The translations under genes and the position numbers were made by a program. The notes beneath the pieces are model-generated. The model ran no database searches and was not told the DNA's origin. It was given only the letters and a program-made list of their open reading frames with translations. Shown here piece by piece: positions 24,585 to 34,235 of a DNA stretch of 64,000 nt. The stretch spans positions 248,001-312,000 of the forward strand of contig JAIUPL010000001.1 in assembly GCA_020160935.1 (NCBI GenBank), in the 5' to 3' direction. The stretch comes from Bacteroidota bacterium (GTDB taxonomy: Bacteria > Bacteroidota > Bacteroidia > Chitinophagales > Saprospiraceae). Position 1 is the first letter of the stretch, and each line of letters starts with the position of its first letter.

Positions 24585-26288
24585 TTACGCTTTTGTCCTC
24601 ATGTCTTTGATTTGCAGGGAAATTCTCCTTTCTCCGCGCCAGAATTCTTCCCGGATATTGAAGGCAATATCGAATGGCTGACCGTTCAGTTCTTGAAATT
24701 TTTCGCCCAGATCAAAGCCTACGCCGCCAAACACAACTTGTCCCTGCGCGCTTTTAAGGGAAAACCGCACGTGGTTGTTCTCCAGCAAGCGGCTCTGGCC
24801 GGTATCTACCACATCTGTTGCGTAAAAAACGGGATTTCGATTGTGCGGGCCGAAAGGTTCGAAGCGTTTGAGCGTTTTCCAGAATGCAGGTGTAATATTT
24901 TCCAGCGGAAGCAAGCCGCTGATGTCCAGGATGGGCTGCTCGGCAGTGCGGCTCATTTGTTGTTGCACCGCCTGTTCGAAACGGTGTTCAAATGCCTCCA
25001 CGTTTTCCACCGGCATTTGCATACCGGCTGCATGTGCATGTCCTCCGTAGGAGTAAAACAGGTCTTCGCACGACTGCAAGGCGGTGTACAGGTCGAAACC
25101 CGGCACCGAGCGCGCCGACCCCACGGCCCTGCCATTGCTTTCCGTCAGTATAACGGCCGGGCGGTGAAACCTTTCGGCCATGCGGCTCGCGGCAATTCCG
25201 ATAATGCCTTTGTGCCAGCCTGCATTGTACAGTACGATACTTTTAGTGTGTTCATACCCTGGATGCGACAACACAATGCCGATGGCTTCGTTGGCTGTCT
25301 GGTGGTCTACCTCGCGGCGTTCCTTGTTGCGGCGCAGGAGTTGGGAGGCATAATTGAGGGCGCTGTTTCGGTCGCTGGAAAGCATCAGGCGCACGGCATC
25401 CCGCGCGTCGCCCAGGCGGCCGGCGGCATTGATCATGGGACCCACGGCAAAAACCAGGTCGTTTACATTTACAGGCGTTGGGCGGCCACTTTTTTGTATC
25501 AAGGCCCAAAGGCCGATGCTGGGAGCATGTTGCAGGCGTTTGAGTCCCAAGTGCGCCAACACACGGTTTTCGCCGGTCATGGGTACAATATCACAGGCGA
25601 TGCTGACAGCCAGCAGGTCGAGCAAATCACTTAGTTCCTGCACAGGCACATTGTGAAAAGAGGCAAATGCCTGGGCCAGTTTGAAAGAAATGCCGCAGCC
25701 GCTGAGTTCTTTGTAGGGGTAAGGACAATCAGGCCGCTTCGGGTCGAGGTTGGCCACGGCCTCCGGCAAGTCGCCTTCCGGCACATGATGATCACACACA
25801 ATGAAGTCGATGCCATACGACCTGGCAAGCGCCACTGCTTCGTTGGCCTTGATACCACAGTCCATGGCAATCACCAGCCCGCACTGCTGTTCGCAGGCAT
25901 ATTCCACACCGGCTATGCTCACGCCGTATCCTTCCTTGTCTCTGTCGGGCAGGTAATAATCGAGGTGGGTATGAAAACGCGACAAAAACCGATACATCAG
26001 GGCGACACTCGTGGTGCCATCTACATCGTAATCGCCATACAGCAGGATGCGCTCGTTGTTTTTCACGGCCTGGTCGAGGCGTTGCACGGCCCGATCCATA
26101 TCCTTCATCTCGAAGGGGTCGTGCAGTTGTTCCCAGCCCGGGCGGAAAAAAAGTTTGGCGGCCTCCGGCGTAGTAATGCCGCGTTGTACCAGCAAGGTAC
26201 AAAAGATGCGATCCATCTGCGTAGCAGACTGCAGGGCATCGACGAGCGATTCATCGATTGCGGGAAATTGCCAGAGCGGGGATTTCAT
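24585..26288 (-). CDS. recJ: Single-stranded-DNA-specific exonuclease RecJ
   Basis: 567 residues, the usual size for RecJ. The DHH-family motifs are intact: YGDYDVDGTTSVALMYRF near residue 80 (motif I), VCDHHVPEGDLPEAVANL near 160 (DHH), and GGHAHAAGMQM near 415 (DHHA1 motif GGHxxAAG). It degrades ssDNA 5' to 3' with Mn2+ or Mg2+ and acts in recombination repair and mismatch repair. It lies upstream of glnN on the same strand with a 484-bp gap, so it is probably a separate unit. Confidence 0.93.
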   Translation of the reverse strand: MKSPLWQFPAIDESLVDALQSATQMDRIFCTLLVQRGITTPEAAKLFFRPGWEQLHDPFEMKDMDRAVQRLDQAVKNNERILLYGDYDVDGTTSVALMYRFLSRFHTHLDYYLPDRDKEGYGVSIAGVEYACEQQCGLVIAMDCGIKANEAVALARSYGIDFIVCDHHVPEGDLPEAVANLDPKRPDCPYPYKELSGCGISFKLAQAFASFHNVPVQELSDLLDLLAVSIACDIVPMTGENRVLAHLGLKRLQHAPSIGLWALIQKSGRPTPVNVNDLVFAVGPMINAAGRLGDARDAVRLMLSSDRNSALNYASQLLRRNKERREVDHQTANEAIGIVLSHPGYEHTKSIVLYNAGWHKGIIGIAASRMAERFHRPAVILTESNGRAVGSARSVPGFDLYTALQSCEDLFYSYGGHAHAAGMQMPVENVEAFEHRFEQAVQQQMSRTAEQPILDISGLLPLENITPAFWKTLKRFEPFGPHNRNPVFYATDVVDTGQSRLLENNHVRFSLKSAQGQVVFGGVGFDLGEKFQELNGQPFDIAFNIREEFWRGERRISLQIKDMRTKA

Positions 26289-26379
26289 TGCGTGTTTTGA
26301 ATAGTTTCAGCAGGGCGAAGATATTATTTTTGGAAAAAATCCCGAATCATCCCCTACTGGTGATAATTTCAAGAGGTAT

Positions 26380-26681
26380 TCAGATGGGGTCAGAGTATTT
26401 TTTGGAAATCCAACTCCAAATTTTTAAACTACTACCTATTATGGCACTATCTAACCCAATCCATAATAGGCTGATTACCAACTCTCCTTTCGCAAACATC
26501 TCTGGATTTACCCATGTGAACGGGTCATAAATGTCGTAGTTGTTCCAATTAAAAGTCTTAACGAAAAAAAGTAGTTTAGTGGAATAAGAATTACACATAG
26601 TGCAAGGACAAAACCAAAAATAGCCCAAGCCTTTGATCTACGTCGTCTTTCTTCAATTTTTTTGGAAAACAAATCACTCAT
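26380..26681 (-). pseudogene. Frameshifted small membrane-protein gene
   Basis: From ATG 26681 a frame encodes MSDLFSKKIEERRRSKAWAI and a transmembrane helix (FGFVLALCVILIPLNYFF), then runs out after 57 residues at 26508. In the next frame, overlapping it, protein-like sequence continues (NWNNYDIYDPFTWVNPEMF and VISLLWIGLDSAIIGSSLKI, a second helix) to a stop at 26380. The switch lies near 26555-26575, after the TCGTTAAGACTTTTAATTGG stretch. Joined, the product would be about 100 residues with two membrane helices. The DNA is AT-richer than recJ. A sequencing error or a recent mutation are both possible. Confidence 0.5.
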
Positions 26682-27037
26682 CCAACTTGCCCATCCAAAA
26701 CATCCCCTCTATATTTGTCACGTCCCCGGATTTCGCAAGTGAAAATCCAAATTTTTGAATCCAGAACAGGCTGTTCGCGCAGTCTGTCTTTGCTCTCCTG
26801 TTCCACGCCGCATCTGATCGTTGTGTGGTTAAACACGCTTTAATCTACATTTATTTCCTTCTAAATCATTCATTACCCTTAGTTGAACAACTGAGTGGCT
26901 ACTCTTTTTGCGATTTCAACATTTTTTATTGCTGTGTTTGGGCTGTGGCCTTTAAACACACAGCTATCCTATTCGAATATCTTTTGTGCGCGCAAAATGT
27001 ATTATATTCTTAATCAATGTTAACTTCTTACAAAAAC
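26682..27037. other. AT-rich intergenic stretch before the propeller gene
   Basis: About 355 bp without a gene. On the plus strand TTG at 26687-26689 and TATATTTG at 26710-26717 are 20 bp apart and look like a Bacteroidota promoter reading toward 27038, which would leave a leader of about 310 nt. Nothing else is recognisable. Confidence 0.4.
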
Positions 27038-30000
27038 ATGAAACCGAACGACAATTTTTTCCATCATCCGATTTACGCTTTACTCCAACGCTGCTTACTG
27101 ATCCTGCCGATTTTCCTGACGACCTTTTCCGACCTTTGCGCACAGACTGAAACTATATTCTACCGATCCTGGGTACAACACACGAATTCGTTCGATCCGA
27201 CTTTTATCAATCACATCGTTTCCGAAGCCGACAACGCACATGACTGTTTTTACGTAGCTGGTTCTACTAAGAATACGATTAATACCTATAGTCTTTCCAT
27301 TACCAAATACCTGGACCCAGGTGTGGAAGTATGGAACAGACGTTTTAATCTTGACACTCTGGGCAATGTCCACGTGGCGGATGTCGCGGTGGATACTTCT
27401 GGGAATGTATTGGTGACCGGTTCGGCTTACAACGGTGCTACCAATTTATACGATCTGTTTGTCGTAAAATACAACCCATCGGGTACCAAACTCTGGCAAT
27501 ACGTCTACAATGGTTCCAGTGGTATTTACGACAGTGGTACCGCTATTACTTGTGCTGCCAACGGTGATGTATTCGTGTCGGGTGTTACCTGGCCTGATTT
27601 ATTCGATACCGATGCGCTGACTTTGCGATTGAACAGCAGCGGTACGCAGCAATGGCTTACCACTTTCGACAATGTTTCGCTGAACGATGCGGCAGGCACT
27701 ATAGACCTGGACGGCTCATTGGTTATCATTACGGGTTTCACCCAAAATACGGCTACAGAATGGGCTTATTTTGTCGCTCGTTACAATGTGAGTAATGGTA
27801 CAGTGGACAGCCAGCGCATCATCGATGAAGAAGGTACGGAAATAGAACAGGTTAACGCCGCTACTGTTGATGCCGAAGGCAATATCTATATCACTGGCAG
27901 CCTGGGTAGTGGGAGTAACGGGTTCGACGTACGCACAGTTACACTCGACCCAGATTTGGTTGTATTATGGACAGATACCTGGAACGGTGCGGGCGATGCC
28001 GATGATATGGGGCGCAGCATTGTCGTGGATGAGGATAAAAACGTAATGGTGGTAGGCTATACTACAGATGGCGGCGACCGCGATGCGCTGTTGCTTCAGT
28101 ACAATGCGGGCAGTCTCATCAATTCCGAAACTTATGACGGCGGCGAAGGTAATGATGAATACACCCAGTTACTACTTGGCGCTGACGGTAACATGATGGT
28201 GTCAGGTTATTCTACCAAGAAAGGTAATATCGATTTTCTTTCGGCGTATTACGCCAGCAATGGTACCTTGCTGTGGTCGGAAACCTATAATGGCTTGTTG
28301 AACAAGGATGACAAGGCCCAGCATATATCTAAAGGGAAGGGAGAAGACTACATTATCTCCGGTTCTACCCGTGACCCGGAAAATGAGAATTTGGAAACTG
28401 TTCTGAGCATCCGATACATCATGCACGAATTGGTAAAACCGCAAGATGAAGCGGTAACAGCACCATTCGTTGAAAACCGTGGTCAACTCCTTTATACCAA
28501 TGGCACGTCAGCCAGTAGTGTACGATATTACTCTCGCAGCACATATCCAAACCTATTTCTGACCGATGAAACGGCGCATTTCGTCTTCTCACATATTGAT
28601 ACCTCAGCTATTACTACGGATACAATAGTCCGACTGAATATGGATTTCGCAGATGCGCTGCCCAACCGACCTGCCCCGGCAGTGGGAGTAGAACGACAGG
28701 ACTGGTTTCACAATTATTACTACGATCATATTCCTGGAGGTCGAGAACGGACGCCACTATCCAATAAAGTGTTATTCCCGAGCATATATGAATATACAGA
28801 TGCCATTTTCGGGCAAGGTGACGACGGCAATTTTATTCGCTTCATCTTCAAGCCCGGCAGTGACCCAGACGATCTGAAACTGGAATTCACCGGTGCTACT
28901 GCCATATCTGTTCTGCTAAATGGCGATCTGAAGGTGGAAACAATCTTGGAGGACTTGATCTTACCAGCACCGGAGGCAATGACGGTTAGTAGTACAGGCG
29001 TTGAAACGGAGATCACGGCATGGACACCGGAGTATTACATCGGGTTAGACGGGAAGGTGAAGATTGTGACAGATACGTATGATAGTGGTAAAACACTAAT
29101 AGTGAGAATCGGTAAGGATCGAGGACAGACGGAGGTTGATAATTGGTGGAGTACCTATTATGGATGGACAGATTTGGATAATCAGAGTTCCGTAGACTAC
29201 GATGAGGCATTTAATTTGTATTCTTGTGGTAATTCCAGAAGCGTCGATTTCCCCGTAAATCAATTTGTTGCCACGCCTGCTGGAAAATCGGACTGGACGG
29301 TTAACAAGTTTTCGACCAGTGGATTTCCGCAGTGGTTTACTATGATTGGAGGCGGTGATGAAGAGTCCTTGCCTTTTCGCGAAAGGGCATACGATATTTC
29401 GGCTGCTGGTACGGATTTATATGTAGGTGGTTTGACTGATTTAGCCTGGGGAACACTTCCTAATGAGAATGGGGGCTTTCAGGATGCAGATTTTTCTGGA
29501 GAAAATTTTACCAAAGGCGTAATAGCAAGGCTGGCAAAATCAAATGGTGTCTTAATGTGGGCGACTCTTTTTGGTGACGCTAATGCGTTAAGAGGAGGCG
29601 TATTAGGAGTGCAAGCTCTTCAGGGAGGAGGTGTTGCGGTAGTAGGTTATTCGCAAGGTATTACAGATGAAGAAGGCTCTCTATGGCAAAACGTTGATCC
29701 GGGTGGGGCCGCTTTTCAGCAGGATGAGCAGGAAGGCACTATGTATATAGCGGAATTTAATGAAGGTGATAACTTGGTGTGGGCGACGAAATTTGGTCCT
29801 TCCATCAGCCCAACAGGCAACATATCGCATGCGCCAGCGGATATTACGGAAGACGGAAATGGACGTCTTTTTGTAGTAGGTTCTGTTGAGAATGATGAAA
29901 CTTCTGGAGATTTTTTCCCAAGTGGCCCTGGCGGAGGTATGGCGTATTCGGACGGAAAAGATGGTTTTCTGGCCGGATTTGGTGCTGACCGTTCCCTGAT

Positions 30001-30949
30001 GTTTGCCACTTACATCGGTGGCACAGAAGAAGATTATGCTACAGGTGTTGCTTGTGATCCTACTACAGGTGATGTGGTAGTGCTGGGAACTGCCAAAAGT
30101 AGTATATCAGATGGTTTTCCACTTCAAAGTTCAGGTAATCCACTTCAGGATGATAATACATTGGGAGGGGCATCAGACCTTTTTATCATGCGATTCGCTT
30201 CCAATGGTAACCTCGTTCACTCTCGTTATTTTGGTGGTGAAAATGACGAGTCAACTGACCCATTTACATTAGCAACATACAATGTAAATCCAGTCAACGG
30301 TCTCGCTATCGATGGAACTGGAAGTGTGTTCATTACCGGAAGTGCTGAAGCTGATTTACCGACGCTTTGGCCCGAAGATCAACCTGAATGGTTCTTTGAA
30401 GATTTTTCCGGAAATACCGACGCATTCGTAGCTGCTTTTGCTTCCAATTTTAAACTGGAATACTGTACCTATCTCGGCGGTTCGGCTCGTGATCACGGCA
30501 GCGATGTCGCCGTCACCAATGGTGTTTCTCATATCATAGCAATGGTAGGGCGTACGGAAGGAAAAAGTAACAACTATCCTACGTCCGGACCTGATGGATC
30601 TTATTTAAACCAACAGTCTCTGGGGGGCCAAATGGACGGTGTCATTTCCGTTATAAAAACGAATTATTACATTGTTCGCACCCAAGAGGTCTTATTGCCG
30701 GAATCTTTCATTTCGCTTTCTCCGAATCCTTGTACAGATATGCTGACAGTAACATCCAAAAAAGATGATATGAAACCTGTTAGTGCTTGTTTGTATGATA
30801 TAACAGGTCGTTTGATGGCCCGGATCACGTTAAGTGAAGATCAAGAAACCTGGACAATCCCAGTTAGGGATTTAAGGGCAGGTACTTATCGTCTTGTACT
30901 GGACACAGGCTCTGGTCTATGGTCGGGTCTGTTTGTAAAAATAGATTAA
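27038..30949 (+). CDS. T9SS-secreted SBBP beta-propeller protein
   Basis: 1303 residues from ATG 27038 (MKPNDNFFHHPIYALL), giving a signal peptide that ends near SDLCAQ; the ATG at 27017 is an alternative. Residues 45-470 are propeller-like repeats (DVAVDTSGNVLVTGSAYNGA, AATVDAEGNIYITGSLGS and others). FVENRGQLLY near 478 starts a domain common to SBBP proteins (DUF7948-like). More propeller repeats follow at 730-1190. The last 77 residues are a type A type IX sorting domain (LSPNPCTDMLTV, LYDITGRLMARI, LRAGTYRLVL). It should be carried across the outer membrane and anchored or released. The function is unknown, probably adhesion or binding. It is likely co-transcribed with the next gene, another T9SS propeller protein. 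Confidence 0.85.
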   Translation: MKPNDNFFHHPIYALLQRCLLILPIFLTTFSDLCAQTETIFYRSWVQHTNSFDPTFINHIVSEADNAHDCFYVAGSTKNTINTYSLSITKYLDPGVEVWNRRFNLDTLGNVHVADVAVDTSGNVLVTGSAYNGATNLYDLFVVKYNPSGTKLWQYVYNGSSGIYDSGTAITCAANGDVFVSGVTWPDLFDTDALTLRLNSSGTQQWLTTFDNVSLNDAAGTIDLDGSLVIITGFTQNTATEWAYFVARYNVSNGTVDSQRIIDEEGTEIEQVNAATVDAEGNIYITGSLGSGSNGFDVRTVTLDPDLVVLWTDTWNGAGDADDMGRSIVVDEDKNVMVVGYTTDGGDRDALLLQYNAGSLINSETYDGGEGNDEYTQLLLGADGNMMVSGYSTKKGNIDFLSAYYASNGTLLWSETYNGLLNKDDKAQHISKGKGEDYIISGSTRDPENENLETVLSIRYIMHELVKPQDEAVTAPFVENRGQLLYTNGTSASSVRYYSRSTYPNLFLTDETAHFVFSHIDTSAITTDTIVRLNMDFADALPNRPAPAVGVERQDWFHNYYYDHIPGGRERTPLSNKVLFPSIYEYTDAIFGQGDDGNFIRFIFKPGSDPDDLKLEFTGATAISVLLNGDLKVETILEDLILPAPEAMTVSSTGVETEITAWTPEYYIGLDGKVKIVTDTYDSGKTLIVRIGKDRGQTEVDNWWSTYYGWTDLDNQSSVDYDEAFNLYSCGNSRSVDFPVNQFVATPAGKSDWTVNKFSTSGFPQWFTMIGGGDEESLPFRERAYDISAAGTDLYVGGLTDLAWGTLPNENGGFQDADFSGENFTKGVIARLAKSNGVLMWATLFGDANALRGGVLGVQALQGGGVAVVGYSQGITDEEGSLWQNVDPGGAAFQQDEQEGTMYIAEFNEGDNLVWATKFGPSISPTGNISHAPADITEDGNGRLFVVGSVENDETSGDFFPSGPGGGMAYSDGKDGFLAGFGADRSLMFATYIGGTEEDYATGVACDPTTGDVVVLGTAKSSISDGFPLQSSGNPLQDDNTLGGASDLFIMRFASNGNLVHSRYFGGENDESTDPFTLATYNVNPVNGLAIDGTGSVFITGSAEADLPTLWPEDQPEWFFEDFSGNTDAFVAAFASNFKLEYCTYLGGSARDHGSDVAVTNGVSHIIAMVGRTEGKSNNYPTSGPDGSYLNQQSLGGQMDGVISVIKTNYYIVRTQEVLLPESFISLSPNPCTDMLTVTSKKDDMKPVSACLYDITGRLMARITLSEDQETWTIPVRDLRAGTYRLVLDTGSGLWSGLFVKID

Positions 30950-30959
30950 TAAATTCACT

Positions 30960-30992
30960 GGCAGGGATGGTCAATAGGAGGCCATCCTTGCC
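30960..30992 (+). terminator. Hairpin between the two T9SS propeller genes
   Basis: GGCAGGGATGG (30960-30970) pairs with CCATCCTTGCC (30982-30992) over 11 bp with one G-U pair and an 11-nt loop, followed by GTGTTTGT, a weak U-tract. It starts 10 bp after the stop and may reduce rather than end transcription into the next gene. Confidence 0.5.
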
Positions 30993-31011
30993 GTGTTTGT
31001 ATCTAAAAACC

Positions 31012-32457
31012 ATGAAAAAAGTCGCTTTTTATTTGGTAGTCTTGTTGGGCTTTACCGATAGTATGCAAATTCATGCGCAGGATTGGGAGGGTGTCGGATA
31101 TTTTCAGGGCAACGGTATACTTGAAATATTTCCCGATACGATTGCCAATAAACTATACGTAGGTGGGGTATTCCAGTCAGTTGATGATGTAGATAGTCGA
31201 AATATTATTTGTTTCAACGGCTCGACCTTTGAACAAATGACTGACAGTTCAAATGTGAATGTTTGCTGGAATCTGGGCTGCCGAGGTGTGGCTTCTATTA
31301 TAAGGTATCAGGATAAAATCATAGCAAGCTTAGTCCGATCTACTACTTATGAAGCCAATCCCCAGATTATAGGCGTAGGTGCTTGGGACGGAACAGGATG
31401 GTATCCCTTAGATGGAGGACTTGCCGATACATATAATGATTTTGTCTCTCAATTTCGTCCAGCGTCCATTTATGATTTTTGCCTGACCGGAGATACCCTT
31501 TATGCAGCAGGCTTTATTACCCATGTAGACTCCATACCAGCACTTGCCTTGGGTGCCTGGGATGGAGCACAGTGGCATAGTTTTAATGTGCCGGAGCCGA
31601 CTATTCCCGGTGTCGACTTTATGCTCGCTAACAGCGTTGCAAAATACAAAGGGAAGATCTACCTGGGCGGGAACCTTGGCCTTACATTGAATGGCGAGTA
31701 TATCAATGACTTAATTGTTTATGATGGCCTATTATGGGAAAAAGTCGGCGATGGTCTTGTCGATGGCTTGACCAATCTACACGACATGGAAGTTTTCCAG
31801 GACAAACTTTACATAGCGGGCTACTTTACTCAGGCTGACGGCAATCCTGGAAACAGCATCATGAGTTGGGATGGCGAGCAATGGAATGACCTGGGCGGCG
31901 GGGTATGTGGCTATGGTATCATCGATGATCTTTTCGTACATAAGGACAAACTCTATGTAGCAGGTCTCTTTGATTGCATCGGCGGTATCGAGGCACACAA
32001 TGTGGCGGTATGGGACGGTACAAAGTGGTGCAGTGTCGGGCATTCTATTTTCAATCGTGCAGCCAGTGCAATTGCGGTATGGAATGATACCATTTATGCA
32101 GGCGGTGGTTTTTATGAAATCGATGGACAGCCGGTGACTTATCTGGCACGTTTCGTAGGCGATTTATCTACCAGTGTCTGTTCGGAAGTAGTGTCGGCTT
32201 TGGAATCTACAACATCCGCAGCGCCTTATCTGAACTTGTATCCCAATCCCGCAGGCAACATGCTAACAATCACTTGCTCCGGTATGGACCGGCTACTACG
32301 TTACGAAGTGGTAGACTTGTTGGGTCGTTTGCAATGGTCATGCGTGGACTGTAACGATCGTCAGGAGGTGCTGGTGTCGAACTGGTCAGCGGGTTCATAT
32401 GTAGTACGAGCAGTTGGAGATAGTGGGATTATAACCAAAGGCTTTACAAAACAGTAG
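31012..32457 (+). CDS. T9SS-secreted beta-propeller protein
   Basis: 481 residues from ATG 31012 (MKKVAFYLVVLLGFTDSMQI), which gives a proper signal peptide ending HAQ; the open frame reaches back into the preceding gene but that part is not credible. The body repeats a unit of about 45 residues with LYVAG-F and AVWDGTKW-type segments: ALGAWDGAQWHSF, LIVYDGLLWEKVGDG, IMSWDGEQWNDLGGG, VAVWDGTKWCSVG. That suggests one Kelch-like or galactose-oxidase-type propeller. The C-terminal 75 residues are a type IX sorting domain (LYPNPAGNMLTI, YEVVDLLGRL). It probably serves on the cell surface with its upstream neighbour. Confidence 0.8.
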   Translation: MKKVAFYLVVLLGFTDSMQIHAQDWEGVGYFQGNGILEIFPDTIANKLYVGGVFQSVDDVDSRNIICFNGSTFEQMTDSSNVNVCWNLGCRGVASIIRYQDKIIASLVRSTTYEANPQIIGVGAWDGTGWYPLDGGLADTYNDFVSQFRPASIYDFCLTGDTLYAAGFITHVDSIPALALGAWDGAQWHSFNVPEPTIPGVDFMLANSVAKYKGKIYLGGNLGLTLNGEYINDLIVYDGLLWEKVGDGLVDGLTNLHDMEVFQDKLYIAGYFTQADGNPGNSIMSWDGEQWNDLGGGVCGYGIIDDLFVHKDKLYVAGLFDCIGGIEAHNVAVWDGTKWCSVGHSIFNRAASAIAVWNDTIYAGGGFYEIDGQPVTYLARFVGDLSTSVCSEVVSALESTTSAAPYLNLYPNPAGNMLTITCSGMDRLLRYEVVDLLGRLQWSCVDCNDRQEVLVSNWSAGSYVVRAVGDSGIITKGFTKQ

Positions 32458-32900
32458 CCATGGAAAGCAAGGCATGACAACTTCTCTTTAGAATCTATTC
32501 TTTTCCCTCACTTCCGATTTGTATAGATTCTTTTCCAAAACGATCCCTGATAAGGAATTCACCAACCTTTGATCTTTCTGCCTTGCCAGGTCTTCCCTCC
32601 ATCATTCCTGACATCCCAACGCCGTTCTTAGTGTTTTTTTCAACACCAAGAACAAACGTATAGCACTATTACCCATTACTCAAACCCCTGCGTTTCTATG
32701 CTCTTGATGTTAAAAAAACACCAACCGCGGCGCGGAGTTTATTCATGATTAAGTACCAGCGTGATATTGGTTGAAGTTATTTGATTTCGAGGTGCCGAAG
32801 GAAGAAGAGGTTTAGAGTATATTTCAAAAAAAATCCCGAATCCTGGCCTGCGCCAAAATCCGGGATGGAATATCTATATCAACTTGATGTTGAGGGAACA
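32458..32900. other. Intergenic stretch between propeller gene and recA
   Basis: 443 bp with no credible gene. It holds a 12-bp hairpin with one mismatch (GTTCTTAGTGTT at 32624, AACACCAAGAAC to 32653) and an echo of its core (GATGTTAAAAAAACACC near 32706). TGATGTT and AACATCA (32885-32903) form a small dyad over the recA stop. Unlike most other convergent gaps here it has no long palindrome. Confidence 0.6.
32824..32866 (-). terminator. recA intrinsic terminator
   Basis: Read on the minus strand, ATCCCG (rc of 32861-32866) pairs with CGGGAT (rc of 32833-32838) with an inner TGGC/GCCA helix, followed by eight T residues (32826-32833). It lies about 35 bp after the recA stop. Confidence 0.75.
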
Positions 32901-33971
32901 TCAAAAATCGTCGTCATCGCCGTCATCGTCCGATACGGCTACTTTTGCGGCGGAGGCGCTTCTTACCGAGCCGGAAGCCAGTTTTTCCTTAATTTTTTGT
33001 TCAATTTCAAGGGCTACCTCCGGGTTGTCCTGCAAGAAAATCTTGGCAGCATCGCGCCCTTGTGCGATTTTAGCGCCGTTGTAACTGTACCAGGCGCCGC
33101 TTTTCTGGATGATGTCCATTTCGGAGCCCAGGTCGATGATTTCACCGGATTTGGAGATACCTTCTCCGAATACAATATCGAACGAGGCCACGCGGAAAGG
33201 CGGAGCAAGTTTGTTTTTCACCACTTTCACCTTCACCTGGTTGCCCACGAGGTTGCCGTCTTTGTCTTTGATAGCCGCGCCGCTTTTGCGGATATCAAGG
33301 CGCACGGAAGCGTAGAATTTGAGGGCATTACCGCCGGTCGTGGTTTCGGGGTTGCCGAACATCACGCCGATTTTTTCACGCAACTGGTTGATAAAGATGC
33401 AGCAGCAGCCGGTACGGCCGATATTGGCGGTCATTTTACGCATGGCTTGGCTCATGAGGCGCGCCTGGAGGCCCATTTTGGAGTCGCCCATTTCCCCTTC
33501 GATCTCCGAACGGGGTACGAGGGCCGCCACGGAGTCGACCACGAGAATATCCACCGCGCCGGAGCGAATCAGGTTTTCTGCAATTTCTAGGGCCTGTTCG
33601 CCATTATCGGGCTGGCTGATCAACAGGTTATTGACGTCTACACCCAGCGCTTCGGCATAAAAACGGTCGAAGGCATGCTCGGCGTCGATGATAGCCGCAA
33701 TTCCGCCCTGTTTCTGGCATTCAGCGACGGCATGGATGGCGAGGGTGGTTTTACCGGAAGATTCCGGGCCGTAAATTTCGATGATACGACCTTTGGGGAG
33801 CCCGTAGCAGCCCAAGGCAATATCCAGGCCCAGCGAACCGGTTGGAATAACTTCGACTTCGATGGCCTGCTTGTCGCCCAGACGCATAATTGTACCTTTG
33901 CCGTACGTTTTGTCGAGGCGGTCTATTGTAGACTGTAGGGTTTTGAGTTTATTTTCTCTTTCGTCTGCCAT
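32901..33971 (-). CDS. recA: Recombinase RecA
   Basis: 356 residues. The P-loop [13 protein letters not shown] is near residue 67, Walker [19 protein letters not shown] near 140, and loop L2 [20 protein letters not shown] near 195-215. All catalytic parts are intact, with an acidic C-terminal tail ([11 protein letters not shown]) typical of the protein. Three adjacent Cys occur before the L2 region ([11 protein letters not shown]). It coats ssDNA and carries out strand exchange. There is no SOS box that I can identify for this phylum. A TATTTTTG box at 34017-34024 on the minus strand, 46 bp before the start, is a plausible promoter. Confidence 0.97.
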   Translation of the reverse strand: MADERENKLKTLQSTIDRLDKTYGKGTIMRLGDKQAIEVEVIPTGSLGLDIALGCYGLPKGRIIEIYGPESSGKTTLAIHAVAECQKQGGIAAIIDAEHAFDRFYAEALGVDVNNLLISQPDNGEQALEIAENLIRSGAVDILVVDSVAALVPRSEIEGEMGDSKMGLQARLMSQAMRKMTANIGRTGCCCIFINQLREKIGVMFGNPETTTGGNALKFYASVRLDIRKSGAAIKDKDGNLVGNQVKVKVVKNKLAPPFRVASFDIVFGEGISKSGEIIDLGSEMDIIQKSGAWYSYNGAKIAQGRDAAKIFLQDNPEVALEIEQKIKEKLASGSVRSASAAKVAVSDDDGDDDDF

Positions 33972-34016
33972 GGTGTTGGTGCGTGCTGTTTAGGACTAAG
34001 TGTTAAATTGTGGGGA

Positions 34017-34024
34017 CAAAAATA
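34017..34024 (-). promoter_or_regulatory. Candidate recA -7 box
   Basis: TATTTTTG on the minus strand matches TAnnTTTG and is 46 bp before the recA ATG. A good TTTG at 19-21 bp upstream is missing, so the call is tentative. A matching TATTTTTG on the plus strand (34060-34067) could serve the divergent hydrolase. The rest of 33972-34235 has one dyad, ACATTTCC/GGAAATGT near 34089-34111. Confidence 0.4.
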
Positions 34025-34235
34025 AACAAAGTGTTTCAATTAAAAAACATTTTGTCTTTTATTTTTGAAAAAATTGTTTTGCCGGTTGACATTTCCCTGA
34101 AAAGGAAATGTTGGAAATGGAATTTGACCGGGAAATGCTGGAGAAAAAATCAAACACAAATCAAATGCCGTCGATGAGGCAAACATACAGAAAAAACAGG
34201 TGTTATACCCCCCGTTTACAGGGCAATTGATAAAA

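Noticed and set aside
30919-31011. Upstream start for the second propeller gene at 30919
   Set aside because: It would overlap the preceding gene and lacks a signal peptide; ATG 31012 gives a standard one.
32458-32900. tRNA or other structured RNA gene between the propeller gene and recA
   Set aside because: Only short isolated hairpins; no cloverleaf or T-loop sequence.
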